From: Tateyamaria sp.
Lineage (GTDB): Bacteria > Pseudomonadota > Alphaproteobacteria > Rhodobacterales > Rhodobacteraceae
Direction: 5' to 3'
Assembly (NCBI GenBank): GCA_018668195.1
Contig: JABITU010000002.1
Span: 1-38,930, forward strand
Length of the DNA: 38,930 nucleotides
Shown here: positions 1 to 8,920 of the stretch, in pieces
Layout: the number at the start of each line of letters is the position of its first letter
Position numbering within the stretch: position 1 is the first letter of the stretch
The notes under the pieces: model-generated
The model's input: the letters and a program-made list of their open reading frames with translations, nothing else
Database searches by the model: none
Told to the model about the DNA's origin: nothing
Program-made: the position numbers and the translations under genes

Positions 1-2
1 GC

Positions 3-329
3 GCTACGTATTCGATAGACCGCTACATAGAACAACACCAAAGGCCGTTTCGGACACAGCTGGGTGCGCGCAAGTTCAATGGCCATATTTGCCGGATGGC
101 CGAAGGCAACTATGGCGGTTTTTTCGGCTGGCCAAACTTGACGATGGAATGCAGCGGGCCGTTTTTAGGCCTTACGGCTTCTGGAAAATCTGCTGATATG
201 AGGGTGGTCGATATCTATCGCCGCGATGGCGATAAGCTTGCCGAAAATTGGGTATTCATCGATATTCTTCATTTTTTAAACATGCAAGGGTTGGACGTTC
301 TGGCCGAACTGAAAACACGCGCCCGATGA
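3..329 (+). CDS. SnoaL-like (NTF2-fold) protein, 3' part only
   Basis: The reading frame is open from the left edge, so the true start lies outside the window. About 108 residues are visible, ending in TGA. The fragment contains EGNYGGFFGWPNL, then a GFLGL-type stretch (here GPFLGLTASGK), then MRVVDIYRRDGDKLAENWVFID and a LNMQGLDVLAEL tail. That pattern is typical of the C-terminal half of SnoaL-like polyketide cyclase or ester cyclase proteins, small cone-shaped alpha+beta barrels that bind hydrophobic ligands. The substrate cannot be told. It points towards ntrX, with about 110 bases between the two stops. Confidence 0.7.
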   Translation, partial: ATYSIDRYIEQHQRPFRTQLGARKFNGHICRMAEGNYGGFFGWPNLTMECSGPFLGLTASGKSADMRVVDIYRRDGDKLAENWVFIDILHFLNMQGLDVLAELKTRAR

Positions 330-437
330 CTTGCGTCCAACAAAAACCAAACTAAAACTCATTCGTTTTCAATTCCTTGCGTGTAGTAGTTAATATTTTT
401 TGATTGAAACGAGCCGCCAAACATGTCTGTTATCAGG

Positions 438-1850
438 CTACCCGACGTCGGCTTCAGGTTCATCTAAATGCGCAACGCGCGCTCCCGACTTGGAGGACGT
501 GACCACACCAAGTGACTTCAGTTTTCGATGCAATGCGCTGCGCTCCATTCCTACAAAATTCGCAGTTCTGCTAATGTTGCCGCCAAAACGATTTATCTGG
601 GTCAGCAAGTATTCTCGTTCGAAAGCTTCGCGCGCCTCGCGCAGCGGCAATGTCGCCATCGCACCGGATAAAACGACACGAGCCTGATCATCATCCGGCT
701 CTTGTGCACCGGGCAACTCGCGCGCGGTAATTGCCCCAGACCCATCACTTAAAATCAATACGCGTTCGATCATGTTTTTCAACTGGCGCACGTTGCCCGG
801 CCAAATCATAGTCTGCAAAAGTGCTGCGGCGTCGTCACTCAATTCACGTTCTGGCAAGCCTTGCGCAGTTTTAAATTCTTCTACGAAATGCATCGCAAGC
901 ATCGGAATATCTTCTCGTCGATCTTCGAGCGAAGGCACTGCTATCGGGACAACATTCAGCCGATGATACAGCTCTTGGCGGAACGTCTGTGCCGCGATCG
1001 CCTCTTCCAGATCACGGATTGTTGAGGAAATCACCCGCAGGTCCACGCGCACCCTGTCATTGCCACCCACCCGCTGAAATTGCTGATCAACAAGCACACG
1101 CAGGATCTTTGACTGCGTTCCGATTGGCATATCCGCGACTTCGTCAAAATATATTACACCACCGTGGGCCTGCTCCAAAAGGCCCGGTTCGATGCCACGT
1201 TCGGGCGTTTCACGACCAAACAGAACCTCTTCCATACGTTCGGGGGCGACGCCAGCGCAGTTGACAGTGACAAACGGCGCATCCGCCCGATTAGAATTTG
1301 CGTGAATATAGCGCGCCGCCACTTCCTTGCCGCTGCCCGCAGGCCCCGTCAGCATCACCCGCCCGTTCGATTTGGTCACCTTATCCAATTGGCTTGCAAG
1401 ATTTCGAAAGGCCACCGATGCGCCGATCATCTGCGCGTGGACTACATCCTGCCTGCGCAATGATTGGTTTTCACGACGCAACCGCGAGGCTTCCATCGCG
1501 CGCCGAATTACCACCAGTAGCTGATCAATATTAAAGGGCTTTTCGATAAAGTCATAAGCACCTTGCTTTATTGCAGCGACAGCGATTTCGACATTTCCAT
1601 GCCCTGAGATGATAACCACAGGCACGTCCGGATTATCACGCTTGACGGCCTTAAGAATGTCGATGCCATCCATGCGACTGTCCTTGAGCCAGATATCAAG
1701 AATCAACAGCGCTGGCGGCTCAGCATTGATCGCGCTCATTGCTTCATTAGAATTCTCTGCAAGGCGCGTGGCATATCCTTCATCCTCCAGAATATCCGAA
1801 ATCAGTTCCCGAATATCGCGTTCGTCGTCTACGATCAGAATGTCGCTCAT
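438..1850 (-). CDS. ntrX: Nitrogen response regulator NtrX
   Basis: 470-residue DNA-binding response regulator, partner of the sensor kinase NtrY. Residues 1-120 are a receiver domain with acidic pocket D8/D9, phospho-acceptor D52, S82 and K104. A central AAA+ domain follows with Walker A (GPAGSGKE) and Walker B (VIYFDEVAD), and the C-terminus has a Fis-type helix-turn-helix (NISRTANFVGMERSALHRKL). The loop between the Walker motifs reads LFGRETPERGIEPGLLEQA, with no GAFTGA motif, so contact with sigma54 as in classical NtrC is unlikely. The start overlaps the ntrY stop as ATGA, so translation is probably coupled. Family members control nitrogen, redox and envelope genes in alphaproteobacteria. 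Confidence 0.93.
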   Translation of the reverse strand: MSDILIVDDERDIRELISDILEDEGYATRLAENSNEAMSAINAEPPALLILDIWLKDSRMDGIDILKAVKRDNPDVPVVIISGHGNVEIAVAAIKQGAYDFIEKPFNIDQLLVVIRRAMEASRLRRENQSLRRQDVVHAQMIGASVAFRNLASQLDKVTKSNGRVMLTGPAGSGKEVAARYIHANSNRADAPFVTVNCAGVAPERMEEVLFGRETPERGIEPGLLEQAHGGVIYFDEVADMPIGTQSKILRVLVDQQFQRVGGNDRVRVDLRVISSTIRDLEEAIAAQTFRQELYHRLNVVPIAVPSLEDRREDIPMLAMHFVEEFKTAQGLPERELSDDAAALLQTMIWPGNVRQLKNMIERVLILSDGSGAITARELPGAQEPDDDQARVVLSGAMATLPLREAREAFEREYLLTQINRFGGNISRTANFVGMERSALHRKLKSLGVVTSSKSGARVAHLDEPEADVG

Positions 1851-4081
1851 ACCGCTTGCTCCTGCTCAACTTGCTTGATGGCGACAGGCAAAGTGATCAC
1901 TGCCCGTGCACCAAAATTGGGTTGGCCCTCAAAGGGGGCCGCGTCTTCGAGGCTCAAAGTGCCCCCATGTTCTTCGATGATCTTCTTGACAATTGGCAGG
2001 CCAAGACCGGTACCCTCATCGCGGGTGGTAACATAGGGCTCAAACAAGCGTGCCCTGTCCTCGGGCAGACCCACGCCATTGTCGCAAATCGTTATCACAG
2101 CACCAGACGTGTCTTCGCGCATGGCGACTTCGATCCGAGGAAGATGACGATTAGGAGCACCCTTTTTCAACAAAATATCAATTGCTTCACCCGCATTCTT
2201 GATCAAGTTCATCAAAGCCTGCGAGATCATTGTGGCATCGAGACTGGCAAAAACCGGGTGCGCGGGCAGATCATCAACAATCTCGACACCGGGCTGGCCA
2301 GAACGCTGCAGCACGACTGCGTCGCGAACGATTTTAACGAGGTCATGGTCCTTGCAATCCGGCTCAGGCATTCGCGCAAATTTTGAAAACTCGTCTACAA
2401 TTCGGCGCAGATCACCAGTCTGGCGAACAATAACATCTGTCATCTGCTCAAGACTGTCGCTGTCTTCACCCAGCTTGGGTGCAAATTTGCGTTTGATCCG
2501 TTCCGCACTTAACTGAATGGGGGTCAGCGGATTCTTGATTTCATGCGCAATACGTCGTGCCACATCACCCCAGGCCGCCATACGCTGAGCGCTGACAAGA
2601 TCGGTCACATCATCAAAGGCAATCACGTACCCTTCAAGACGGGCATTGTCGCTTCGACGCGTCGACATCCGGACCAAAAGATTTTCCAAACGCCCATCGC
2701 GCGTCACCTTGACCTCGCCCTGTGTCACTTCCATCGGCCCGGCTTTAAGAAGCGCAAACAGAGCCGCAAACTCGGGAACGGCGACCGCCAGAGGCACCGT
2801 ATCGCGCCCCTCAGACCAGTTGAGCAACCGCACACCAGAGCGGTTCACAAATGTAATCTTGCCCTCTGGATCCACGCCAACCACGCCAGAAGTAACTGAG
2901 CTAAGAACTGAATCGAAAAGCCGACCGCGGCGCTCAACCTGCTCAGTGTTATTTAGCAATGCGGTACGCTGCCCCTTAAGCTGCTTGGTCATCTGGTTGA
3001 AGTAGCGGCTAAGCATTGCGATTTCGTCGTCGCCGTCTTCTTCGAGCACCTGCACATCCAGGTCACCCGCACCAACCCGTTGAGCAGCGCCTGTAAGCCG
3101 CCCCACCGGGCCAGATAATCGTTCGGCGAACCATAGACCCAACCAGATTGCGGCAAGAATCAGTATAAGCGCAAACCCGAGGTAGATCAGACCGAATTCG
3201 AACAGAACGCGGCCCCGTTCGCTCTCCAACTGCTGATAAAGCAGGACGGTTTCCTGTGTCTCATCCAGCAGTGACAAAATCTCTCCGTCAACATCCCGAC
3301 TGACGTACAGAAATCTATCCACGAAACTCGCCAGCGGAACCAGCGCTCGGAATTCATTATTTGGCCAATCCTCAATGATTTGAATCCCCTGATCGATGGC
3401 AAAAACGATATCCTCAGGGATGGGCCTTTCGAAGTCGAACAAGTATGACCTATCGCCCCGCGCACGCAACTCTCCTGTTCCGTCGATCAGATAGGCTTCT
3501 CGCAAACCACGCTGCACCTGCAGTTGACCCTCTGTCAGCACTTGGCGATCACCGATCGATTGCGAGGCTCTAACACGATCAATGTAAAGTGCCAGCGCTT
3601 GCGCATCTGTAGACAGATCACTGCGCTGTTCGGCTTCGTAAGCCTCAGCGGCAGCGAGCGACGCACCAACCACACTACTCACCCGTTCTGAAAACCAGCC
3701 CTCAAGACCAATATTCACAGTCAAACCAGCGAATACCGCTACCGTCACTGTCGGAATCAATGCAAGAAGCGCAAATGCACCCGTCAGTCGCAAATGCAAG
3801 CGCGACCCAGCCGATTTGGCCCGACGCGCCGCCACCAGTCGCGCAATCTGCGACAAAACAAGCGCGGCAATAACAAGCACATAGACAAGATCGGCAAGTA
3901 AAACCAGCCGCAACGAAGGCGCACTTGCGCCTTGATCCAACGGCCCAAGAACAAGAAATGTAATCAGGGCAAGAACAGGCCCCAAAAGCACCAGACCAAA
4001 GGTTACACCATTGCGAAAACGACGTCTTCGGCGCAAACGCCCAAACCTTACCGCCCAATTCGCGCGTGTCCCATTAGCCAC
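1847..4081 (-). CDS. ntrY: Nitrogen sensor histidine kinase NtrY
   Basis: 744-residue inner-membrane sensor kinase that phosphorylates NtrX. Two hydrophobic helices lie near residues 27-47 and 58-82 and a third near 100-124. A periplasmic sensing region runs to a fourth helix near 296-318. Then come HAMP (about 320-370), PAS (about 390-490), a dimerisation box with H513 in AHEIKNPLTPIQLSAERI, and an ATPase domain with NLIKNAGEA, DNGVGLP and GTGLGLPIV. Length and layout match alphaproteobacterial NtrY. It follows ntrC after about 100 bases that hold a GC-rich hairpin, and overlaps ntrX by four bases. The basic N-terminus (RLRRRRRF) before the first helix fits a cytoplasmic start. Confidence 0.94.
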   Translation of the reverse strand: MANGTRANWAVRFGRLRRRRRFRNGVTFGLVLLGPVLALITFLVLGPLDQGASAPSLRLVLLADLVYVLVIAALVLSQIARLVAARRAKSAGSRLHLRLTGAFALLALIPTVTVAVFAGLTVNIGLEGWFSERVSSVVGASLAAAEAYEAEQRSDLSTDAQALALYIDRVRASQSIGDRQVLTEGQLQVQRGLREAYLIDGTGELRARGDRSYLFDFERPIPEDIVFAIDQGIQIIEDWPNNEFRALVPLASFVDRFLYVSRDVDGEILSLLDETQETVLLYQQLESERGRVLFEFGLIYLGFALILILAAIWLGLWFAERLSGPVGRLTGAAQRVGAGDLDVQVLEEDGDDEIAMLSRYFNQMTKQLKGQRTALLNNTEQVERRGRLFDSVLSSVTSGVVGVDPEGKITFVNRSGVRLLNWSEGRDTVPLAVAVPEFAALFALLKAGPMEVTQGEVKVTRDGRLENLLVRMSTRRSDNARLEGYVIAFDDVTDLVSAQRMAAWGDVARRIAHEIKNPLTPIQLSAERIKRKFAPKLGEDSDSLEQMTDVIVRQTGDLRRIVDEFSKFARMPEPDCKDHDLVKIVRDAVVLQRSGQPGVEIVDDLPAHPVFASLDATMISQALMNLIKNAGEAIDILLKKGAPNRHLPRIEVAMREDTSGAVITICDNGVGLPEDRARLFEPYVTTRDEGTGLGLPIVKKIIEEHGGTLSLEDAAPFEGQPNFGARAVITLPVAIKQVEQEQAV

Positions 4082-4140
4082 GTGTCATATCCCCGATGAT
4101 GTGGCACGTATGCGCCATGACCGCCATATCCAGTGGTCAA

Positions 4141-4158
4141 ATGGGGGCTGCGCCCCAT
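4141..4158 (-). terminator. GC-rich hairpin between ntrC and ntrY
   Basis: The palindromic block ATGGGGGCTGCGCCCCAT lies 24 bases past the ntrC stop. It can fold as GGGGC-TGC-GCCCC. Read on the minus strand it is followed only by a short T run (TTTGACC), so it is a weak intrinsic terminator at best. It may partly separate ntrBC from ntrYX transcription or protect the ntrC 3' end. Confidence 0.35.
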
Positions 4159-4181
4159 CCGCCACGGGTTGTGTGGCCGTT

Positions 4182-5543
4182 TTACATCAATTTGCGCCGC
4201 CGTGTCACCTCAATATCTAAGTCCGTTATTTTCTTACGCAGTGTATTACGGTTGATTCCGAGTAAATCCGCGCATTTCGCCTGATTTCCACCCGTTGCGT
4301 CCAGCGCAATCTCGATCAGCGGCGCCTCAATTTCGCGTAAAATTCGACTATGCAGGCCAGGAGGTGGCAACATGTTGCCATGAAGATCGAAGTATCGGCG
4401 CAAATGGCGCGCGACTGATGCACCCAGTTTTTCTGTATCGCTTGCACCGCGCATCGGCTCTAATTCGGGCTGACTGCCCAGCACCTGTCCAACCTCAGTC
4501 GCTGAGATTTCAACCGCGCGACTGGTGAGGCCCAAACGGCGCACCGCGTTTTCCAACTGGCGAACATTACCAGGCCAACTGTAGGTTCGAAATATCTCGG
4601 CGGCAGCGTCAGACAGCGCCCGCGGCCCCTGCCCTGTTTTTTCTGCTCGCATCAGGAAATGATTTGCGAGCAGCGCAATGTCATCCACCCTTTCACGCAG
4701 CGCAGGCACTTTCAATGTCGCCCCCGACAAACGGTAGTACAGATCCTTGCGGACCCTGCCAGCTTCCATTACGGCCGCCAGATCAGTTTGGCTTGTTGCT
4801 AAAAAACGGGGGGCGTATTCTACAGGCGTGTCCATCATGCGCACAATTCGGGCCTGAAGCTCTTCGGGGATATCGCCGATCTCATCAATCAGCAAGGTGC
4901 CCCCCTTTACCCGCGCCAAAAGACGCGCAGGCCCTTCTAGGTCTTGCAGATCAGCTGCACCTGCGGTCACAAAAGGCAATGTTCGCCGATCTGAAAAATC
5001 ATGAATTGCTCGGGCGATCAGGGATTTTCCAGTGCCGCTTTCGCCCCAGATCAATACAGGCAGGTCTGTATTCATGACTCGTGCAACAATACGGTACAAC
5101 GATTGCATAACTGCTGTCCGCCCAACCATTGGCAGCTCATCGGGGCGTTCACTATCGTGCGCACGCGCAGAGCTATGAGCTTTGAGCTCGAGTGCCTTAG
5201 CCGTGCGTTTCATAAGGTCCGGCAAATCAAATGGTTTGGGCAGATAATCGTAGGCTTCGGCCTCGTTGGCCTGAATTGCGGTCATGATCGTATTTTGAGC
5301 CGAGATCACGATCACTGGCAAGCCCGGTCGATCTTGCGAGATCTTGGGTAGCATCTCTAACCCGTTCCCATCAGGCATCATAACATCGCTGATAACCACG
5401 TCGCCTTTGCCCTCGCCAACCCACCGCATCAAGGTAGTCAAACTTGATGTCGCGTGCACCTTGCAGCCCGCGCGGGTCAGCGCTTGCGTCAGAACGGTGC
5501 GGATTGTGCGGTCGTCATCAGCAACAAGTACAGTACCATCCAT
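4182..5543 (-). CDS. ntrC: Nitrogen regulation response regulator NtrC (GAFTGA-less)
   Basis: 453-residue response regulator phosphorylated by NtrB, the master activator of nitrogen-assimilation genes. The receiver has D9-D11, phospho-acceptor D53 ([11 protein letters not shown]) and the KPFD lysine. The AAA+ domain has Walker A GESGTGKS and Walker [11 protein letters not shown]. The C-terminal Fis helix-turn-helix is visible in [21 protein letters not shown]. Where other NtrC proteins carry GHEKGAFTGA, this one reads [15 protein letters not shown], a shorter segment with no GAFTGA. Rhodobacter capsulatus NtrC shows the same loss and works with sigma70 polymerase, so the same mode is inferred here. 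Only three bases separate it from ntrB. Confidence 0.94.
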   Translation of the reverse strand: MDGTVLVADDDRTIRTVLTQALTRAGCKVHATSSLTTLMRWVGEGKGDVVISDVMMPDGNGLEMLPKISQDRPGLPVIVISAQNTIMTAIQANEAEAYDYLPKPFDLPDLMKRTAKALELKAHSSARAHDSERPDELPMVGRTAVMQSLYRIVARVMNTDLPVLIWGESGTGKSLIARAIHDFSDRRTLPFVTAGAADLQDLEGPARLLARVKGGTLLIDEIGDIPEELQARIVRMMDTPVEYAPRFLATSQTDLAAVMEAGRVRKDLYYRLSGATLKVPALRERVDDIALLANHFLMRAEKTGQGPRALSDAAAEIFRTYSWPGNVRQLENAVRRLGLTSRAVEISATEVGQVLGSQPELEPMRGASDTEKLGASVARHLRRYFDLHGNMLPPPGLHSRILREIEAPLIEIALDATGGNQAKCADLLGINRNTLRKKITDLDIEVTRRRKLM

Positions 5544-5546
5544 TTG

Positions 5547-6635
5547 CTAATCCTCTTTCATTTGAACAGGCCTTGCCGTTTGCGACGCGCGCGGCAAGGA
5601 GAGACGAAATACAGTTTTTCCCGGTATAGAATTAACAGAAATCCAACCGTCATGATCCGAAATGATTTTGGACACCAACGCAAGACCAAGGCCAGTGCCA
5701 TTCTCTTTGCCTGAAACAAAGGGGTCAAAGATGTCAGCCGAAATGCCATCTGGCAGGCCCGGGCCATCGTCAATAATCTCAACCTGAAGCGGCAAGGACT
5801 GGCCAGTGCCATCGGCACGCCGCATACGAAACGAGTGTTCAAAGAAACTGTGAATTCGTATCGTTCCACCGTTTGATCCTGCAGCCTCCGAGGCATTTTT
5901 AAGGAGGTTCAACACGACTTGCAGCAACTGATCGGGATCACCGTATGCCAGCGGCAGCGACGGATCGTAATCCTCGATGATGCTCATCTGACCGCCGAAC
6001 CCCAGTAATGCTGATCGCCGCGCCCGATCAAGAACGTCGTGTATATTCACGGCCTTGAAGTCCGGCGGTGAAAGGTTTCCGAACTGTTCTACCTGCTCAA
6101 GTAATTTTACGATGCGGCGGCATTCACCAACGATAAGATCTGTCAGCTCCAGATCGTCTTTGCTTAAGTTCATACTTAGCAGCTGTGCCGCCCCGGTAAT
6201 TCCAGCAAGTGGATTTTTGATCTCATGAGCGAGCATTTCAGCCATGCCTATGGCAGATTTGGCCGCCGATTTGACCGAGTGGTTCTGCGTCATCCGACCC
6301 GCCAGTTCGCGCGGCGAGATCATCAGCACCATATGCAGCGGCGCCCCCACAAGTGGCGCGATCTGTAGCGCGCATTGCAATGGCGCGCGCTGACCGTTGC
6401 CCACGTCGATGTCATTCACGAACAGTGCAGTGCCGTTTTTACGTGCCCGCGCAAAGCTTTCCTCCAGCGGCGCATCAACCGCCAGCTGATCCCACAAAGG
6501 CGTGCCAATCATTGCCTTGACGGGTGCGTTAAAAAAACCCTCTGCCGCAGAGTTTATATCGACGATGTTATCGGTCGGTCCGATCACGACGGTCGGAATG
6601 GGCATAGACGCCCAAAGATCACCAATACCGGTCAC
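5547..6635 (-). CDS. ntrB: Nitrogen sensor kinase/phosphatase NtrB
   Basis: 362-residue cytosolic histidine kinase that phosphorylates or dephosphorylates NtrC under control of PII proteins. No membrane helix is seen. An N-terminal PAS-like domain (about 10-115, with PTVVIGPTDNIVDINSAAEGFF) is followed by the H box LAHEIKNPLAGITGAAQLL with H137. The ATPase boxes are NLLKNASEA, DDGPGLP and GTGLGLALV. It overlaps the dusB stop by four bases and is three bases from ntrC, so dusB-ntrB-ntrC is one transcription unit, as in Rhodobacter nifR3-ntrB-ntrC. Confidence 0.95.
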   Translation of the reverse strand: MTGIGDLWASMPIPTVVIGPTDNIVDINSAAEGFFNAPVKAMIGTPLWDQLAVDAPLEESFARARKNGTALFVNDIDVGNGQRAPLQCALQIAPLVGAPLHMVLMISPRELAGRMTQNHSVKSAAKSAIGMAEMLAHEIKNPLAGITGAAQLLSMNLSKDDLELTDLIVGECRRIVKLLEQVEQFGNLSPPDFKAVNIHDVLDRARRSALLGFGGQMSIIEDYDPSLPLAYGDPDQLLQVVLNLLKNASEAAGSNGGTIRIHSFFEHSFRMRRADGTGQSLPLQVEIIDDGPGLPDGISADIFDPFVSGKENGTGLGLALVSKIISDHDGWISVNSIPGKTVFRLSLPRASQTARPVQMKED

Positions 6636-7612
6636 GCCGCCACCTGACCTTCGCTAGATGATAGCGCTGCGGGCAATAGAGCCAGCGTTGCCGCAGGAGT
6701 TTTAGCTGTAAGAACGGCACGCCGCGCATCTGTAGATGTACCTGCCGTATCCATAAACCAACCAAGATGTTTGCGCGCCACCCGCAGACCCAGCAGGTCA
6801 CCGTAAAAGCGCAACGTTTCCTCGTAATGCACCATCACCATCTCGGCAAAGGCTGCGCCAGATGGGCGCTCGGGTGCTGTAGTCCCATAAAGCGCATGCG
6901 CGATCTCGGCCAGCAGCCATGGGCGCCCTTGTGCGCCGCGCCCGATCATCACGCCATCAGCACCCGACAGATCAAGCGCCTTGCGCGCGGTTTGTGCGTC
7001 CACAATATCTCCGTTCACAATCACGGGAACCGACACAGCCTCTTTGACCGCACGGATCGCGGCCCAATCTGCGCGCCCCTTGTAGAATTGGCATCGAGTC
7101 CGCCCATGAACAACGATCTGTTGGATGCCGGCCGTTTCGGCGCGCGCTGCGATCAGCGGTGCATTCATCATCCCATCATCCCATCCCAATCGGGTCTTGA
7201 GCGTTACCGGGATGTCCACCGCGCGCACCACCGCTTCGATCAGCGTCAGCGCATGATCGGGGTCTCGCATCAACGCGGATCCCGAATAGCCCTGCGTAAC
7301 CTTCTTGGCCGGACAGCCCATATTGATGTCGATCACCCGAGCGCCCTGACCTGCAACCATTTTTGCAGCCTCAGCCATAGGTGCGGCCTCACGACCAGCC
7401 AGCTGCACCGCAGCGTTAACGGCGCCAAGCCCGAGTTCAGCTTTTTCGCGGCTTCCGGGGCGCGCGTTCAGCATGTCATGACTAGCCACCATTTCTGACA
7501 CAACCATACCCGCTCCGAACTTCGCCACGAGGGTACGAAACGGCAAATCGGTAATTCCAGCCATCGGAGCCAGCATCACCGGGGGCGTCATGTGAAATGG
7601 AGCAGTCGGCAT
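6632..7612 (-). CDS. dusB: tRNA-dihydrouridine synthase DusB (NifR3)
   Basis: 326-residue FMN enzyme that reduces uridine to dihydrouridine in the tRNA D-loop using NAD(P)H. It shows the TIM-barrel entry MAPMAGITDLPFR, the catalytic loop NMGCPAKKVTQGYSGSAL with Cys100 as proton donor, the HGRTRCQFYKG tRNA/FMN motif, and the phosphate-binding VNGDI and IGRGAQGRPWLL. Its place directly before ntrB, with a 4-base overlap, is the classical alphaproteobacterial nifR3 position. A sigma70-like promoter and a 17-bp palindrome lie upstream. Confidence 0.95.
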   Translation of the reverse strand: MPTAPFHMTPPVMLAPMAGITDLPFRTLVAKFGAGMVVSEMVASHDMLNARPGSREKAELGLGAVNAAVQLAGREAAPMAEAAKMVAGQGARVIDINMGCPAKKVTQGYSGSALMRDPDHALTLIEAVVRAVDIPVTLKTRLGWDDGMMNAPLIAARAETAGIQQIVVHGRTRCQFYKGRADWAAIRAVKEAVSVPVIVNGDIVDAQTARKALDLSGADGVMIGRGAQGRPWLLAEIAHALYGTTAPERPSGAAFAEMVMVHYEETLRFYGDLLGLRVARKHLGWFMDTAGTSTDARRAVLTAKTPAATLALLPAALSSSEGQVAA

Positions 7613-7644
7613 AATTATGCGCTCAATCCTTGTGCAATTGCCTT

Positions 7645-7673
7645 AGACTATGGTGATATTGCTACTTTCTCAA
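7645..7673 (-). promoter_or_regulatory. Candidate sigma70 promoter for dusB-ntrBC
   Basis: Read on the minus strand, TTGAGA (7668-7673) and TAGTCT (7645-7650) are separated by 17 bases. The -35 matches the consensus at five of six positions, the -10 at three. The predicted start near 7638 leaves a leader of about 26 bases before dusB. This rests on sequence pattern only. Confidence 0.35.
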
Positions 7674-7710
7674 TTGGACAGGACCTCAAAACGGTGCTCA
7701 TGAGGGCTTT

Positions 7711-7727
7711 TGCCTAATTATTAGGCA
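7711..7727. promoter_or_regulatory. Perfect 17-bp palindrome, candidate NtrC operator
   Basis: TGCCTAATTATTAGGCA is a perfect inverted repeat (7-bp arms, 3-bp centre) with the TGC-N11-GCA layout of enterobacterial NtrC sites. It lies between divergent dusB and ispD, about 80 bases upstream of the predicted dusB transcription start and 56 bases before ispD. Since both neighbours point away from it, it is not a terminator. Binding by NtrC is inference; another dimeric regulator is possible. Confidence 0.45.
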
Positions 7728-7782
7728 TTCACCTTGGCATGGACAGCAATTTCACAAGGCCATAGACAAGGTGGATGACTAT

Positions 7783-8460
7783 ATGGGTTCAGATATGACC
7801 GCGGCCGCCGTTATCGTAGCGGCCGGACGGGGAAAGAGGGCGGGAGGAGACCTTCCGAAACAGTGGCAAATGCTGCTTGAGCAACCGATCCTGAACCACA
7901 CGCTTGCAGCATTTCAAAAACACCCTGACATTGGTCAAATCGTTCTGGTGCTACACCGTGATGATATGGCGCGTGGCGCAGATCTGGCGGGCGTTTCGAT
8001 CGTAGAGGGTGGCGCAGACCGCGCCGTCTCTGTGCGCGCAGGGCTGGCGGCGATAGACAGTGTTGATCATATCTTGATCCATGATGTGGCCCGGCCTCTG
8101 GTCACGCAACAGATCATCTCGGACGTGCTGACGGCATTGCATGATGCACCCGCTGCCGCACCCGCAGTGCCGGTTACCGATGCGCTTTGGAGCGGAGCAA
8201 ACGGCAAGGTCACTGGCACACAAGACCGCACCGGCCTATTTCGTGCCCAGACGCCCCAAGGCTTTGCGCGTGACGCTATTCTTGCGGCTCATGCGGCGCA
8301 CACTGGCGGCGCGGCCGACGACGTCGAAGTAGCGCGCGCTTATGGTCTGGAAATTGCTATCGTCCCCGGAGACGAAGACAACCTGAAGATTACAGTGCCC
8401 GGCGATTTCGCCCGAGCCGAACGAATTATGCGAGGACGCGATGGACATAAGACTGGGTAA
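7783..8460 (+). CDS. ispD: 2-C-methyl-D-erythritol 4-phosphate cytidylyltransferase
   Basis: 225-residue enzyme of the MEP isoprenoid pathway. It joins MEP and CTP to CDP-ME with release of pyrophosphate. The nucleotide-binding signature [21 protein letters not shown] is at the N-terminus, and HDVARPLV and the late [13 protein letters not shown] typical of the family follow. The start at 7783 is chosen because AAGGTGG (7768-7774) lies eight bases before that ATG; an in-frame GTG at 7771 and ATG at 7795 are less suited. It overlaps ispF by 20 bases. Many alphaproteobacteria fuse these into ispDF; here they are separate. Confidence 0.94.
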   Translation: MGSDMTAAAVIVAAGRGKRAGGDLPKQWQMLLEQPILNHTLAAFQKHPDIGQIVLVLHRDDMARGADLAGVSIVEGGADRAVSVRAGLAAIDSVDHILIHDVARPLVTQQIISDVLTALHDAPAAAPAVPVTDALWSGANGKVTGTQDRTGLFRAQTPQGFARDAILAAHAAHTGGAADDVEVARAYGLEIAIVPGDEDNLKITVPGDFARAERIMRGRDGHKTG

Positions 8461-8920
8461 TGGCTTTGACGTGCATGCCTTTGGGCCCGGCGATCACGTT
8501 ATGTTATGCGGGGTGGCCATTCCACACAGTCACGGGCTGGTTGGGCATTCAGATGCAGATGTCGCCATGCACACGGTCACCGATGCGATCTATGGCGCTC
8601 TGGCCCAAGGTGACATTGGCCGGCATTTCCCGCCCTCTGATCCACAGTGGAAGGGCGTTGCCAGTGAGAGATTCCTTTGTCATGCCGTTAACTTGGCGAA
8701 ACAGATGGGTTTCTCAATCTCGAACGTCGACTGCACTTTGATCTGTGAACAGCCCAAGATCGGCCCACATGCCGCCCAGATGCGCGCAACTCTCGCGACA
8801 CACATGAACCTCGACGAGGCGCGGATTTCGGTCAAGGCTACGACTTCGGAACAACTTGGCTTTACCGGGCGCAGCGAAGGCATTGCCTGCATCGCAACAG
8901 CGGCTTTGGTAAAGCCATGA
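8441..8920 (+). CDS. ispF: 2-C-methyl-D-erythritol 2,4-cyclodiphosphate synthase
   Basis: 159-residue homotrimeric MEP-pathway enzyme that cyclises CDP-ME-2-phosphate with loss of CMP. Metal ligands are visible as D10 and H12 (GNGFDVHAF) and H44 ([17 protein letters not shown]). The C-terminal family signature [19 protein letters not shown] is complete. The start ATG lies inside the ispD 3' end with GAGG just upstream. Its own stop overlaps pgpA as ATGA. Confidence 0.95.
   Translation: MDIRLGNGFDVHAFGPGDHVMLCGVAIPHSHGLVGHSDADVAMHTVTDAIYGALAQGDIGRHFPPSDPQWKGVASERFLCHAVNLAKQMGFSISNVDCTLICEQPKIGPHAAQMRATLATHMNLDEARISVKATTSEQLGFTGRSEGIACIATAALVKP

Noticed and set aside
6767..7498. Long open frame of 243 codons on the plus strand
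   Set aside because: Entirely antisense to dusB, which has all its family motifs. The frame has low-complexity His/Arg-rich content and no ribosome site.
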